A stretch of 64,000 bases of DNA from Pseudomonas sp. BN411. GTDB taxonomy: Bacteria; Pseudomonadota; Gammaproteobacteria; Pseudomonadales; Pseudomonadaceae. The position numbers and the translations under genes are program-made. The DNA lies in NCBI RefSeq assembly GCF_029871235.1, contig NZ_SSOM01000074.1, forward strand, positions 173,552 through 237,551, read 5' to 3'. The notes beneath the pieces are model-generated. The model searched no databases and was not told the DNA's origin. It saw only the letters and a list, made by a program, of their open reading frames with translations. Shown piece by piece: positions 1 through 9,939 of this stretch. Each line of letters opens with the position of its first letter. Position 1 is the first letter of the stretch.

Positions 1-66
1 GGAGGGCTGGCCCTGGTTTCCGCCCATCAGGACGCCATCCAGCGCACGGCCAGCCTGCTGCGCTGA
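1..66 (+). CDS. C-terminal end of an unidentified protein (partial)
   Basis: The frame beginning at base 1 is open for 21 codons and ends with TGA at 64-66. It is the 3' end of a gene that starts outside the window. The visible tail (ending ..RTASLLR) is too short to assign to a family. The next gene starts 45 bases downstream on the same strand, so co-transcription is possible. Confidence 0.4.
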   Translation, partial: GGLALVSAHQDAIQRTASLLR

Positions 67-111
67 AGGGCGCACCTATACTCAGGCGTACCGCTCGCTC
101 CCGGGTGATCC

Positions 112-1002
112 ATGCGCCGACTACCGCTGCTCTGCCTCAGCCTGTGCCTGGCCTGGGCTCATGCGGTCACGGCTGCCGAGCAGTGGCGGGTAGCGGTGGC
201 AGAGGTTCCGGGGCTGGCCGAGGCGAACGGTACCGGCCCCCTGCCGGACCTGCTCCGCGCGCTGGACGCGCAATTGCCGGACATCGACTTCGAGCTGCAG
301 ATCACACCCTTCGCGCGCACCTTCCATCTGCTGCAGAACGGCCAGTGCGAGTTCCAGGTGCCCTTTCTTGGCAATCTGCCGCGCCTGCCGGCCGGATTGC
401 GCTATGGCTCGGGCCGTCTCTGGCAGGTGCGCTTTGGCCTGTTCACCCAGCGTGGCAATGCCCTCAGCGTCGCCCAACTGCTCGACCCGGCCCATGTGCT
501 CAGTGCCGAGCGTCTGGCCGCCAGCGGCATGGACGCCGCTCAGCAGGCACAGCTGAAGCCCCTGCTGGGGCGGAGTTGGCGACTGGACGAACTGCAGGAG
601 CAGCTCGCCATGCCCACCGTGCCCACGGCCTTGCGGACCTTGGCCTATCCCTATCGGATCGAAACCGATCGCGCCCATGCGCCCTGGCTGGGATTCCCGG
701 CGCTCTCCGGCAACAGCATCGAGGGCAGCCTGCAAAAGCTGGTGCGCGGGCGACTCGACGGCTACGTGTTCGCGGTGAACCAGACGGAGCACGAGATCGA
801 CCGCCTGGGCCTGCGTGAGCAGTTGCGGGCCCAGGATTTCGGCCTCTATCCGGTGCGCTGGCTGGTGCCGGACAACCTGCGTGGCGCCCAGGTGGACCGG
901 CGCCTCATGGAGGCCCTGGGCAAGCTCCAGAGGCAGCCGGGCTTCGAGAAATTGCAGGCGCCGCTGAACAGGTTGTCCAGCGACTGGAAGCCCTGGCCCT
1001 AG
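112..1002 (+). CDS. Periplasmic substrate-binding protein, SBP_bac_3-like
   Basis: A 296-residue protein with a Sec signal peptide (residues 1-22, basic start, Leu-rich core, cleavage after VTAA). The mature part has the layout of the bacterial extracellular solute-binding family 3: a first strand with VAVAEVPG, an internal FARTFHLLQNGQCEF segment, and a C-terminal lobe with a GYVFAVNQ stretch. No permease or ATPase gene lies beside it, so the ligand cannot be inferred. It may act as a stand-alone periplasmic sensor-type binding protein. Its stop codon overlaps the stop of the convergent DUF1127 gene in the CTAG at 999-1002. Confidence 0.65.
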   Translation: MRRLPLLCLSLCLAWAHAVTAAEQWRVAVAEVPGLAEANGTGPLPDLLRALDAQLPDIDFELQITPFARTFHLLQNGQCEFQVPFLGNLPRLPAGLRYGSGRLWQVRFGLFTQRGNALSVAQLLDPAHVLSAERLAASGMDAAQQAQLKPLLGRSWRLDELQEQLAMPTVPTALRTLAYPYRIETDRAHAPWLGFPALSGNSIEGSLQKLVRGRLDGYVFAVNQTEHEIDRLGLREQLRAQDFGLYPVRWLVPDNLRGAQVDRRLMEALGKLQRQPGFEKLQAPLNRLSSDWKPWP

Positions 1003-1235
1003 CGCTTCCAGAAGGGCTTGAGGGCTTCCTCCAGCGCCTGCGCGCGGCTCAGGCCAACGTCCCTCAGGGCGTGATCGTCCAGCTCCAGGAGCTGGCGGCG
1101 GGTATGCAGGCGCATCCAGAAGCGGTTCCAGCGATCGCCCAGCCGTGCCGGTGCCAGGGAAACAGTGGCGCGCTGCTCCTGTTCCAGTTCCCGTGCTTGG
1201 AGAGTCAGACGTACATCGCTCAGGCCGTTCATCAT
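999..1235 (-). CDS. DUF1127 small basic protein (YjiS-like)
   Basis: About 78 residues ending in the DUF1127 signature: a helix with RRQLLELDDHALRDVGLSR followed by a short basic tail ending FWKR. DUF1127 proteins are small, Arg-rich and mostly of unknown role; some affect RNA turnover or phosphate and metabolic homeostasis in other proteobacteria. I start at 1235 because AGGA lies six bases upstream; the longer frame to 1295 has no ribosome-binding site and would cross the operator region. It is transcribed divergently from the MocR-type regulator at 1419, with a shared promoter region holding three ATACAGAT repeats, so it is a plausible target of that regulator. Confidence 0.7.
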   Translation of the reverse strand: MMNGLSDVRLTLQARELEQEQRATVSLAPARLGDRWNRFWMRLHTRRQLLELDDHALRDVGLSRAQALEEALKPFWKR

Positions 1236-1296
1236 TGCGTTCCTCATGCCCTTGGTGGATCGGGGTGGAACCATGATGTCCGTCGGCGAAATCACA

Positions 1297-1342
1297 ATAC
1301 AGATTCACGATCTGTATATTTTTTTCATACAGATTGCGTGAT
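1297..1342. promoter_or_regulatory. Candidate MocR-family operator: three ATACAGAT repeats
   Basis: ATACAGAT (1297-1304) and its exact reverse complement ATCTGTAT (1310-1317) form an inverted repeat with a 5-base spacer. A third copy, ATACAGAT (1327-1334), lies exactly 30 bp after the first, about three helical turns. A near-match ATCTGTAA follows at 1372-1379. The cluster sits between a DUF1127 gene and a divergent MocR regulator. Mixed direct and inverted repeats of this kind are typical of MocR/GntR binding sites. Confidence 0.6.
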
Positions 1343-1418
1343 TTCCTATCTGAATCCTCCGTTTCAGGATCATCTGTAATGGTTCTGCTGCGGATATGTG
1401 CCGATTCGGGAGACTGTC

Positions 1419-2834
1419 ATGAAGCTCTACATCAAGCTGGCCGAGACCCTGGGCGAACGTATTGAGCACGGGTACTACCGCCCCGGCGACCGCCTGCCGT
1501 CGGTACGAGCCCTGAGCCTGGAGCACGGCGTGAGCCTGAGTACGGTGCAGCAGGCCTACCGGATTCTCGAAGACAGCGGCCTGGCCGAGCCGCGGCCGAA
1601 GTCCGGCTACTTCGTGCCGCCGCGCCGCCAGACGCCGGCGCTGCCGGCGGTGAGCCGGGCACCGCAGCGGCCGGTGGATGTCTCGCAATGGAATGACGTA
1701 CTCGACCTGATCAAGCGCAGCGCCAAGGACAATGTGCTCCAGCTCGGCCGAGGCATGCCGGACATCACCAGCCCGACCTTGAAGCCTTTGCTGCGCAGCC
1801 TCGGCCAGATCAGCCGGCGCCAGGACGGCAGCGGTCTGTACTACGACAGCATCTATGGCACCCAGGCCCTGCGCGAACAGGTGGCGCGCCTGGTGCTGGA
1901 TTCCGGCTGCCAGATCCCCGCCAGCGACATCGTCATCACCACCGGTTGCCACGAGGCGCTGTCGGTGGCGATCCGCTCCACCTGCGAGCCGGGGGACATA
2001 GTCGCGGTGGATTCGCCGAGCTTCCACGGCGCCATGCAGACCTTGAAGGGCTTCGGCATGAAGGCACTGGAACTGCCGACCGACCCGCTCAATGGCATCA
2101 GCCTGGAAGCGTTGGAAATGGCCCTGGAACAGTGGCCGATCAAGCTGATCCAGCTCACCCCCAACTGCAACAACCCGCTCGGCTACATCATGCCGGAAGC
2201 ACGCAAGCGCGCCCTGGTCACCCTGGCCCAGCGCTACGACGTGCCAATCCTGGAGGACGACGTCTACGGCGACCTCGCCTACCAGTACCCGCGGCCGCGC
2301 ACCATCAAGTCCTTCGACGCCGATGGCCGCGTGCTGCTCTGCAGCTCCTTCTCCAAGACAGTGGCGCCGGGTATCCGCGTCGGCTGGATCGCCCCCGGCC
2401 GCTACCTCGACCGGGTGCTGCACATGAAGTACATCTCCACCGGCGCCACCGCCACCCAGCCGCAACTGGCGCTGGCCGACTTCATCGCCAACGGCCACTA
2501 CGAACCGCACCTGCGGCGCATGCGCAGCCAGTACCAGCACAGCCGTGACCAGATGATCGACTGGGTGATGCGCTACTTCCCCGAAGGCACCCGCGCCAGC
2601 CGGCCCCAGGGCAGCTTCATGCTCTGGGTGGAACTACCCGAGGACTTCGACACCCTGCGTCTCAACCGCGCCCTGTTGCCCAAAGGCGTACAGATCGCCG
2701 CCGGCAGCATCTTCTCCGCCTCCGGCAAATACCGGAACTGCCTGCGGATGAACTACTCCTCCAAGCCCACCCCAAGCATCGAAGCCGCCGTGCGGATGGT
2801 GGGGGAGACGATCAGGGAGTTGATGGGGGAGTAG
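1419..2834 (+). CDS. MocR-family regulator (GntR HTH fused to PLP aminotransferase domain)
   Basis: About 471 residues. Residues 1-75 are a GntR winged helix (RPGDRLPSVRALSLEHGVSLSTVQQAYRILEDSGL). From about residue 100 a fold-type I aminotransferase domain follows, with the PLP-lysine motif SSFSKTVAPGIRVGW and the YDVPILEDDVYGDL aspartate region. MocR proteins use the PLP domain to sense amino or PLP-related ligands; members include PdxR, TauR and GabR. The ligand here is not evident. The start at 1419 has GGGAG seven bases upstream; an in-frame ATG at 1398 is less well placed. It is divergent from the DUF1127 gene and probably autoregulated through the ATACAGAT repeats. Confidence 0.85.
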   Translation: MKLYIKLAETLGERIEHGYYRPGDRLPSVRALSLEHGVSLSTVQQAYRILEDSGLAEPRPKSGYFVPPRRQTPALPAVSRAPQRPVDVSQWNDVLDLIKRSAKDNVLQLGRGMPDITSPTLKPLLRSLGQISRRQDGSGLYYDSIYGTQALREQVARLVLDSGCQIPASDIVITTGCHEALSVAIRSTCEPGDIVAVDSPSFHGAMQTLKGFGMKALELPTDPLNGISLEALEMALEQWPIKLIQLTPNCNNPLGYIMPEARKRALVTLAQRYDVPILEDDVYGDLAYQYPRPRTIKSFDADGRVLLCSSFSKTVAPGIRVGWIAPGRYLDRVLHMKYISTGATATQPQLALADFIANGHYEPHLRRMRSQYQHSRDQMIDWVMRYFPEGTRASRPQGSFMLWVELPEDFDTLRLNRALLPKGVQIAAGSIFSASGKYRNCLRMNYSSKPTPSIEAAVRMVGETIRELMGE

Positions 2835-2862
2835 GGTGCGAGAACCTGAGGGTAAACATCCT

Positions 2863-2962
2863 GTAGGGGCGAATTCATTCGCCAAGCAGGCCGAAGGTCT
2901 GCCGATGTGCAAGGGAGTAGGGGGCTGCTTCGCAGCCCTTGGCGAATGAATTCGCCCCTACA
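2863..2962. repeat. REP doublet (GTAG type), copy 1
   Basis: About 100 bp beginning TGTAGGGGCGAATTCATTCG and ending in its near-exact reverse complement. Each arm is a GTAG tetranucleotide followed by the stem GGCGAA-TTCA-TTCGCC, with an inner GCAGGCCGAAGGTCTGC stem. It lies between the MocR gene and the RAYT transposase and forms the upstream flank of the latter. Confidence 0.9.
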
Positions 2963-3075
2963 GGCCATAGGCGCCTTCTGCAGGCTGGATCAGTCTTTTC
3001 GTTGCAATGTGCCGGCCCAGCATTCGATTGTTGCCCCATAGAGTCATCGCCTTCTGCATCAGGAGGGCAATGGAT

Positions 3076-3525
3076 ATGCCGAGGGACGATTTGCTCAGGG
3101 GACGGGTATCACGAGTCGGCCAGATCTACCACATCACCACCACAACCAATGACCGCCGGCCCCTGTTCCGGGACTTCGATTGCGCTCGCATTGCCATTGC
3201 CGAGTTGCGCCGGCTGCATGATCAGAATGTGGTGAACTCGCTCGCCTGGGTGCTGATGCCGGACCACCTGCATTGGTTGCTCCAGCTCAACGGGCCGATT
3301 GGATTGTCCAACGTGGTCAAGGTATTCAAAGGGCGTTCGGCCCGTCAGCTGGGCTTCCGCGTCGAAACCGGCGGAGGCGTCTGGCAACCGGGATTTCACG
3401 ACCACGCCCTGCGCAGCGAGGAGAACATTCGCCAGGTTGCGCGCTACATCGTGGCCAACCCTTTGCGGGCAGGCCTGGTGGAGCAGATAGGGGATTACCC
3501 GTTCTGGGATGCCTGCTGGCTCTGA
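3076..3525 (+). CDS. REP-associated tyrosine transposase (RAYT, IS200-like Y1 family)
   Basis: About 149 residues, normal for a RAYT. It carries the HUH metal-binding motif (MPDHLHWLL) in the middle and the catalytic-tyrosine helix (RYIVANPLRAGLVE) near the end, with the usual RVGQIYHITTTTNDRRPLF N-terminus. RAYTs are single-copy, domesticated relatives of IS200/IS605 transposases that nick REP hairpins on single-stranded DNA. This gene is bracketed on both sides by the same ~100-bp REP doublet (2863-2962 and 3531-3629). AGGAGG at 3061-3066 is nine bases from the ATG at 3076 and only three from the ATG at 3070, so 3076 is preferred. Confidence 0.92.
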   Translation: MPRDDLLRGRVSRVGQIYHITTTTNDRRPLFRDFDCARIAIAELRRLHDQNVVNSLAWVLMPDHLHWLLQLNGPIGLSNVVKVFKGRSARQLGFRVETGGGVWQPGFHDHALRSEENIRQVARYIVANPLRAGLVEQIGDYPFWDACWL

Positions 3526-3530
3526 CGCTT

Positions 3531-3629
3531 TGTAGGGGCGAATTCATTCGCCAAGGGCGGCGTAGCTGCCCCCCAGGGGTCGTGAAGGGCAGACCTTCGG
3601 CCTGCTTGGCGAATGAATTCGCCCCTACA
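3531..3629. repeat. REP doublet (GTAG type), copy 2
   Basis: Same family as 2863-2962, starting five bases after the RAYT stop codon and forming its downstream flank. Both arms have the GGCGAA-TTCA-TTCGCC stem. Confidence 0.9.
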
Positions 3630-3645
3630 GCGGTTCGCGCATCCC

Positions 3646-5823
3646 CTACGCCACCTTCCCCTCATTCAACAAATGCGCCGCCAGCGTCCTCAGCGCCCCC
3701 AGCTGCCGGCAGATCAGCCCAAGCTCGGTCTGCACCAGACGCGGGCGGTCGTCCATGTCTTCGGGAAGCTGCTCCAGGGTCTTGGCGAGTGCATCCTCCT
3801 CATCGCGATGAATACTGATCGGACGGCGGTCGGTCAGGCCCTGGGCGATGCAGTCCAGGCTTTCGGCAATCTGTTCAGCGGCTTGGTTGATGGTCGGTGT
3901 CAGGGCTTCGCCCGGCGTCTCGCTGCGATGGGCGCCGAGCGCGGAGAGGTAGCTGAGCAGGGTGTGGGAGAGCACCAGGAAGCGGAAGCCGACATCGGCT
4001 TCCTTCCGGAAGTGGCCCGGCTCCATGAGCATGTTGGACAGCGTGGTGGACAGCGCCGCGTCGGCGTTGTGGGCGTTGCGCCGGGCCAGGCGGTAGGCCA
4101 GGTCGTCGCGTTTGCCGCTGGCGTACTGCTGCATGATCTGCCGCAGGTAGCGGCTGTTGCAGGCGAGGGTGTTGGCCACCACCTGGTTGAGCCGGCGGCC
4201 CTGCCAGTCGGGCAGGATGAAGATCACCGCGAGGCCGGCGATCAGGGCGCCGAGCAGGGTGTCCACGAAGCGCGGCAGGAACAGGCCGTAGCTGTTGCCG
4301 ACCTGGTTGAAGCAGAACAGCACCATCAGGGTGATCGCGGCGGTGGCCAGGGTGTAGCGGGTCGCACGGTTGGCGAAGAAGATCACCCCGGCGATCACGG
4401 CGAAGGCGGACTGCACCAGGGCGCTGGGGAACAGGTCGAACAACGCCCAGCCCAGTGCCAGGCCGAGCAGGGTGCCGGCGATCCGCTGCACCAGCTTGCG
4501 CCGGGTGGCGCCGAAGTTGGGCTGGCAGACGAACACCGTGGTCAGCAGGATCCAGTAGCCCTGCTCGGGGTGGATCAGGTGCAGCACGCCATAGCCGGCG
4601 GTCAGCGCCACGGCCATGCGCAGGGCATGGCGGAACACCAGGGACGTGGGCGTGAGGTTCTGCTTGAGGCGTTCCCAGACATCCTTCGGGCCCTTGGGTG
4701 AGCGGTCCAGCAGGCTGGCATCCTGGGCTTCGGCGAGGGCGTCGGGATTGCTGGCATCGATCAGCAGGCGGTCGAGGGTGGCGAGGTTGCGCGCCAGGGC
4801 GTTGAGCGAGCGCAGCAGGCCGCGCCAGGCCGGATTGCTCTGGATGCGCAGGTGTTCCAGGGATTTGTTCAGGTCTTCCAGGGCCTGGGCGCCGTCCAGG
4901 TAGTCGAATGGCTGGCGCATCCGGATGGCGCGCCCCAGGGCTTGGCAGGCGCCGCCCTGCTGGCGCAGCAGGCGCTGGCAGCGGAACAACACATCGCTGT
5001 GGAAGAAGGCTTCGGCCAGTTCGTTGTAGGCGTAGTGGGAGGAACTGGCGCGTTCGTGGATGTCCTGGGCGAGGAAATAGAGCTTGAGATAGCGGCTCAC
5101 CTTGGGGCCCGGCCGGCCATTGCCGACCCGGTGCAGGATGATCTCCTTGGCCGCATTGAGCGCCGCCACCACCTTGCCGTTCTGCCGTGCCAGCTCCAGG
5201 CGTCGTGCTTCCACGTCGAGCTGGCGCACCGGCTCCAGCAGCGCGGATTTCAGCTTGAGGTACTGCCCCAGTTCACGGAACAGCTTGGCCAGGCTCTGCT
5301 GTACCGGCTGGTGGGTGAAGACGGCCTGCCAGAGCACCGACAGCAGGCCGTACCAGGCGGCGCCGGCCACCAGCAGCACGGGTTCCTGCCAGAGATTGGT
5401 GGGCGCGCCATCGCGCTGGTCCACGCCGATCATGGTGTAGATGGAAAGGATCAGCGTCGCCGAGGCGATGGTGGCGTAGCGCTCGCCAAGGGCGCCGAGC
5501 ATGGTCAGGCCGAAACTGGCCAGGGCCAGGGCGCCGACGAAGACCCAGGGGTAGGGGAACAGCAGTTCCACCGAGAGCGAGGCGACGCTGAAGCAGCCGA
5601 GGGTCACCAGCAGTGCGGTGAGACGCCCCTGCCAGCTGTCGTCGGTCTCCGCCAGGGCACTGGCGATGATGCCGAGGAAGAGGGGGATGAGCAGGTCCAT
5701 GCGGTCCTGCTGCCAGCACAGCGCCATGCTCCCGGTGAGGGCGACGAAGACGCGCAGGCTGTAGCTGAACTTGTCGAGCGCCCAGAGGCGGCGCAGCGTT
5801 TGAGTGAATCGGGTCGAGGGCAT
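3646..5823 (-). CDS. yccS: YccS/YhfK-type FUSC inner-membrane protein
   Basis: 725 residues, the normal length of the YccS family. Two membrane blocks (about residues 20-160 and 400-540, each several hydrophobic segments) flank two soluble regions, the layout of FUSC/aromatic-acid-exporter-like proteins. The N-terminus LDKFSYSLRVFVALTGSMALCWQQ and the second block MAVALTAGYGVLHLIHPEQGYWILLTTVFVCQPNFGATRRKLVQRIAGT are typical. The substrate is unknown; the family is related to p-hydroxybenzoic acid efflux proteins. It is transcribed alone; its stop lies 16 bases from a REP doublet. Confidence 0.85.
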   Translation of the reverse strand: MPSTRFTQTLRRLWALDKFSYSLRVFVALTGSMALCWQQDRMDLLIPLFLGIIASALAETDDSWQGRLTALLVTLGCFSVASLSVELLFPYPWVFVGALALASFGLTMLGALGERYATIASATLILSIYTMIGVDQRDGAPTNLWQEPVLLVAGAAWYGLLSVLWQAVFTHQPVQQSLAKLFRELGQYLKLKSALLEPVRQLDVEARRLELARQNGKVVAALNAAKEIILHRVGNGRPGPKVSRYLKLYFLAQDIHERASSSHYAYNELAEAFFHSDVLFRCQRLLRQQGGACQALGRAIRMRQPFDYLDGAQALEDLNKSLEHLRIQSNPAWRGLLRSLNALARNLATLDRLLIDASNPDALAEAQDASLLDRSPKGPKDVWERLKQNLTPTSLVFRHALRMAVALTAGYGVLHLIHPEQGYWILLTTVFVCQPNFGATRRKLVQRIAGTLLGLALGWALFDLFPSALVQSAFAVIAGVIFFANRATRYTLATAAITLMVLFCFNQVGNSYGLFLPRFVDTLLGALIAGLAVIFILPDWQGRRLNQVVANTLACNSRYLRQIMQQYASGKRDDLAYRLARRNAHNADAALSTTLSNMLMEPGHFRKEADVGFRFLVLSHTLLSYLSALGAHRSETPGEALTPTINQAAEQIAESLDCIAQGLTDRRPISIHRDEEDALAKTLEQLPEDMDDRPRLVQTELGLICRQLGALRTLAAHLLNEGKVA

Positions 5824-6053
5824 AGGGGCCTTGTGGGCGAATGTCCGTTACGGCTGTGCTGCTGGCGACAGCCTAAGGTGAGCGGGAGGCGCTGTCAGCC
5901 ACCCTGTCGCATTCGATGCCGGGGGACGGCGGGAGTCACATGGAGAGGAATGAAAAATCAGGTACGGGAGTGCCTGGGCGCGCTGGTGGCCACCTGTAAT
6001 TTGGTGCAGTCTTGGCGAACCTGTCGGCCAAACCTGTTCTCGGATGCCCCCGC

Positions 6054-6821
6054 ATGAGACGACGCTGTGGTTTTGCCCTGTTCGCCCTGCTGCTCACTAC
6101 CGCAAGCGCCTACGCTGAAACCTTGCGCATGGCCGCCGACGTCTGGCCGCCCTTCACCGATGCGAGACTGCCGGGTAACGGGCTGGCGGCCGAGCTGGTG
6201 AGCACCGCACTCAAGCGCGCCGGACACCGCCCGGAATACATCGAAGTGCCCTGGGCCCGTGCCTTGCGCGGAGTCCAGGTGGGGGATTACGACTTGATCG
6301 TCAACGCCTGGTACAGCGATGAACGCGCGCGCTTCGGCCAGTTCTCCCAGCCTTACCTGACCAATCGCATTCTCTTCCTCAGGCGCAAGGGCAGCGACGT
6401 CGACTTCCGGACGCCGGGTGACCTCAAGCGCTACAGCATCGCCGTGGTGCGCGGATACAGCTACCTGCCGGGTTTCGATGCCGACGCCAGCCTGAACAAG
6501 GTGCCGGTAAAGGGTTTCCAGATGGCTGCGCGGATGCTGGCTGCCGGGCGCGTACAGCTGACCCTGGAAGACGATCTGGTGGCGCGCTACTACCTCGGCC
6601 GCGAGTTGGCGGGCGTTCGAGACCAGTTGGAGTTCCTGCCGCGGCCGCTCAGCGAGAACGGCCTGCACATCCTGGTGCGCCGCAGCCACCCGCGTCATCA
6701 GCAACTGGTGGACGAGTTCAACCGGGCGATGCAGGCCATGCGCGACGACGGAACCTATGAGGCCATCTTCGCCCGCCACGGCCTACCTGCCCCCGATAGG
6801 ACCTGCTGCGCGTCGGAATAA
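6054..6821 (+). CDS. Periplasmic amino-acid-type binding protein (SBP_bac_3)
   Basis: About 255 residues with a signal peptide (RRRCGFALFALLLTTASAYA). The mature start ETLRMAADVWPPFTD, the ligand-lobe segment VPWARALRGVQVGDYDLIVNAWYSDERA and the C-terminal FNRAMQAMRDDGTYEAIFARHG are classical family 3 solute-binding features. No transporter genes adjoin it. ATG 6054 is chosen because it precedes the signal peptide directly; an in-frame ATG at 6012 would add 14 residues before it. Confidence 0.78.
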   Translation: MRRRCGFALFALLLTTASAYAETLRMAADVWPPFTDARLPGNGLAAELVSTALKRAGHRPEYIEVPWARALRGVQVGDYDLIVNAWYSDERARFGQFSQPYLTNRILFLRRKGSDVDFRTPGDLKRYSIAVVRGYSYLPGFDADASLNKVPVKGFQMAARMLAAGRVQLTLEDDLVARYYLGRELAGVRDQLEFLPRPLSENGLHILVRRSHPRHQQLVDEFNRAMQAMRDDGTYEAIFARHGLPAPDRTCCASE

Positions 6822-6932
6822 CTGCGTTGCGAATGGCTCCGGATTTGTCATTTACAGCTCGTAAACTCCGCATCCTCAGCCACTCGCGCCTTGTTCTTCT
6901 CTAGCTCGCGAGGTCCTGGGTCGGAGCCACGT

Positions 6933-8312
<1,380 letters not shown>

Positions 8313-8372
8313 GGGAGGAGCCTGCAAGTCTAAATGGCGCGCAGTTTAGCAGGCCGCGGCACGCCACCCCCG

Positions 8373-9788
8373 TCACTCGTCGATATCGCGGCTCACTCGG
8401 CGCGCGGCGCGGCCGCTGTCCCGCGGCAACTGGAAGAAAATCGCCGCCGCCAGCAGGGTCAGTACGCCAACGCACAGGTAGGTGGCCTGGAAGGCCTCCA
8501 GCACGCCCTCCACATCCGGTTTGCCGAAGCCACCGAGCAACGCTGCCGCCACTGCGACGCCCAGGCTCATGGCCAGCTGCATCACCACCGAGAGGAGGCT
8601 GTTGCCACTGCTGGCCTGTTGGTCATCGAGGTCGAGCAGGGTGACGGTGTTCATTGCGGTGAACTGCATCGAGTTCACCGCCCCCAGGGCGCCCAGCTGC
8701 AGGAGCAGCAGCGGGTAGGGCGTGTCGGTGTCGATCAGCGCCAGGCTGGCGATCATCCCGCCCAGCAGCGCCGTGTTGCCGAGCAGCAGGCGGCGGTAGC
8801 CGAGGCGGTCCAGCAACGGTTTGGCCAGGGGCTTGGCGAGCATCGCCGAGAGGGCGAGGGGGATCATGGTCATACCCGCCTTGGCCGGCGAGTAGCCCAG
8901 GGCCACTTGCAGCAGCAGCGGCGTGAGGAAGGGCAGGGCGCCGCTGCCCAGGCGTGAGAACAGGTTGCCCAGGATGCCGGCCGCGAAGGTGCGCGTGCGA
9001 AACAGCGAGGGCGCGAACAAGGGGCTTTCCACCTGCACCGCGTGCAGCCAGTAAGCGGCCAGGCAAGCCAGGCCGCCGAGCAGCAAGAGCATCACCCGCA
9101 CATGGGGCAGGTGCAGTTCGCCCAGGCCTTCCAGGGCGATGGTGATCAGCACCATCGCGGTGCCGAAGAGCAGGAAGCCGACCAGGTCCAGGCGCACCGG
9201 TCCGCTGCCGCGCAAGTCGGGCATGAACCGCCAGGCGGCCAGGCCGCCGAGCAGACCCACCGGAATGTTGATGAGGAAGATCCAGTGCCAGGAGACGTAC
9301 TCCACCAGCCAGCCGCCCAGGGTCGGGCCGATGAGTGGGCCGAGCAGGCCGGGCAGGGTGATGAAGCTCATGATGCGCACCAGCTCCGAGCGCGGATAGG
9401 CGCGCAGCACCACCAGGCGTCCCACCGGCATCATCAGTGCGCCGCCGAGTCCCTGCACCACCCGGGCCCCCACCAGTTGCGGCAAGGTGGATGACAGGGA
9501 GCAGAACAACGAACCGAGGCTGAACAGCAGCACCGCGCCGAAAAACACCCGGCGCGTGCCGAATCGGTCGGCGATCCAGCCGGAGGCCGGAATCAGCAGG
9601 GCCACGGTGAGCATGTAGGCGATGATCACCGACTGCATGCGCAGTGGGTCCTCCGCCAGGTCGCGGGCCATGGCCGGGAGAGCCGTGTTGAGGATGGTGC
9701 CGTCCAGTGCCTGCATGAAGAAGGCTACCGCCACCAGCCAGGGCAACAGGCGGGCGGTGCGGGCATCGAGGGAGACGGGCTCGGCCAT
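8373..9788 (-). CDS. mdtD: MdtD-like multidrug efflux MFS transporter (DHA2 family)
   Basis: 471 residues, the length of E. coli MdtD, with about 13-14 hydrophobic segments. Motif A (WIADRFGTRRVFFGAVLLF) follows the second segment. Motif C is represented by GLLGPLIGPTLGGWLVEYVSWHWIFLINIPVG. The start FFMQALDGTILNTALPAMA is near-identical in pattern to MdtD. It should be a proton-driven exporter in the inner membrane; the substrate cannot be told from sequence. It is transcribed alone, divergent from the TorT-like gene. Confidence 0.85.
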   Translation of the reverse strand: MAEPVSLDARTARLLPWLVAVAFFMQALDGTILNTALPAMARDLAEDPLRMQSVIIAYMLTVALLIPASGWIADRFGTRRVFFGAVLLFSLGSLFCSLSSTLPQLVGARVVQGLGGALMMPVGRLVVLRAYPRSELVRIMSFITLPGLLGPLIGPTLGGWLVEYVSWHWIFLINIPVGLLGGLAAWRFMPDLRGSGPVRLDLVGFLLFGTAMVLITIALEGLGELHLPHVRVMLLLLGGLACLAAYWLHAVQVESPLFAPSLFRTRTFAAGILGNLFSRLGSGALPFLTPLLLQVALGYSPAKAGMTMIPLALSAMLAKPLAKPLLDRLGYRRLLLGNTALLGGMIASLALIDTDTPYPLLLLQLGALGAVNSMQFTAMNTVTLLDLDDQQASSGNSLLSVVMQLAMSLGVAVAAALLGGFGKPDVEGVLEAFQATYLCVGVLTLLAAAIFFQLPRDSGRAARRVSRDIDE

Positions 9789-9939
9789 GACGATCCTTCA
9801 GTGGGCGACCCTGCGCACTTTAGGCTCCGGCGGATGCTGTTTCCAGCGGGTCACACCAGGACCAATGAGTGCTGGCGCCCGGCTGCCAGGCTTGCCACTA
9901 TCCATATCCCACTGTTCCTGCCATGGAAGGAATGTCCCC

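Noticed and set aside
3273..3818. 181-codon open frame across the RAYT end and REP copy 2
   Set aside because: Frame shifted from the transposase and largely repeat sequence; no protein family.
9622..9939. N-terminal extension of the TorT-like gene
   Set aside because: It would overlap mdtD on the opposite strand, and the signal peptide and ribosome-binding site place the start at 9940.
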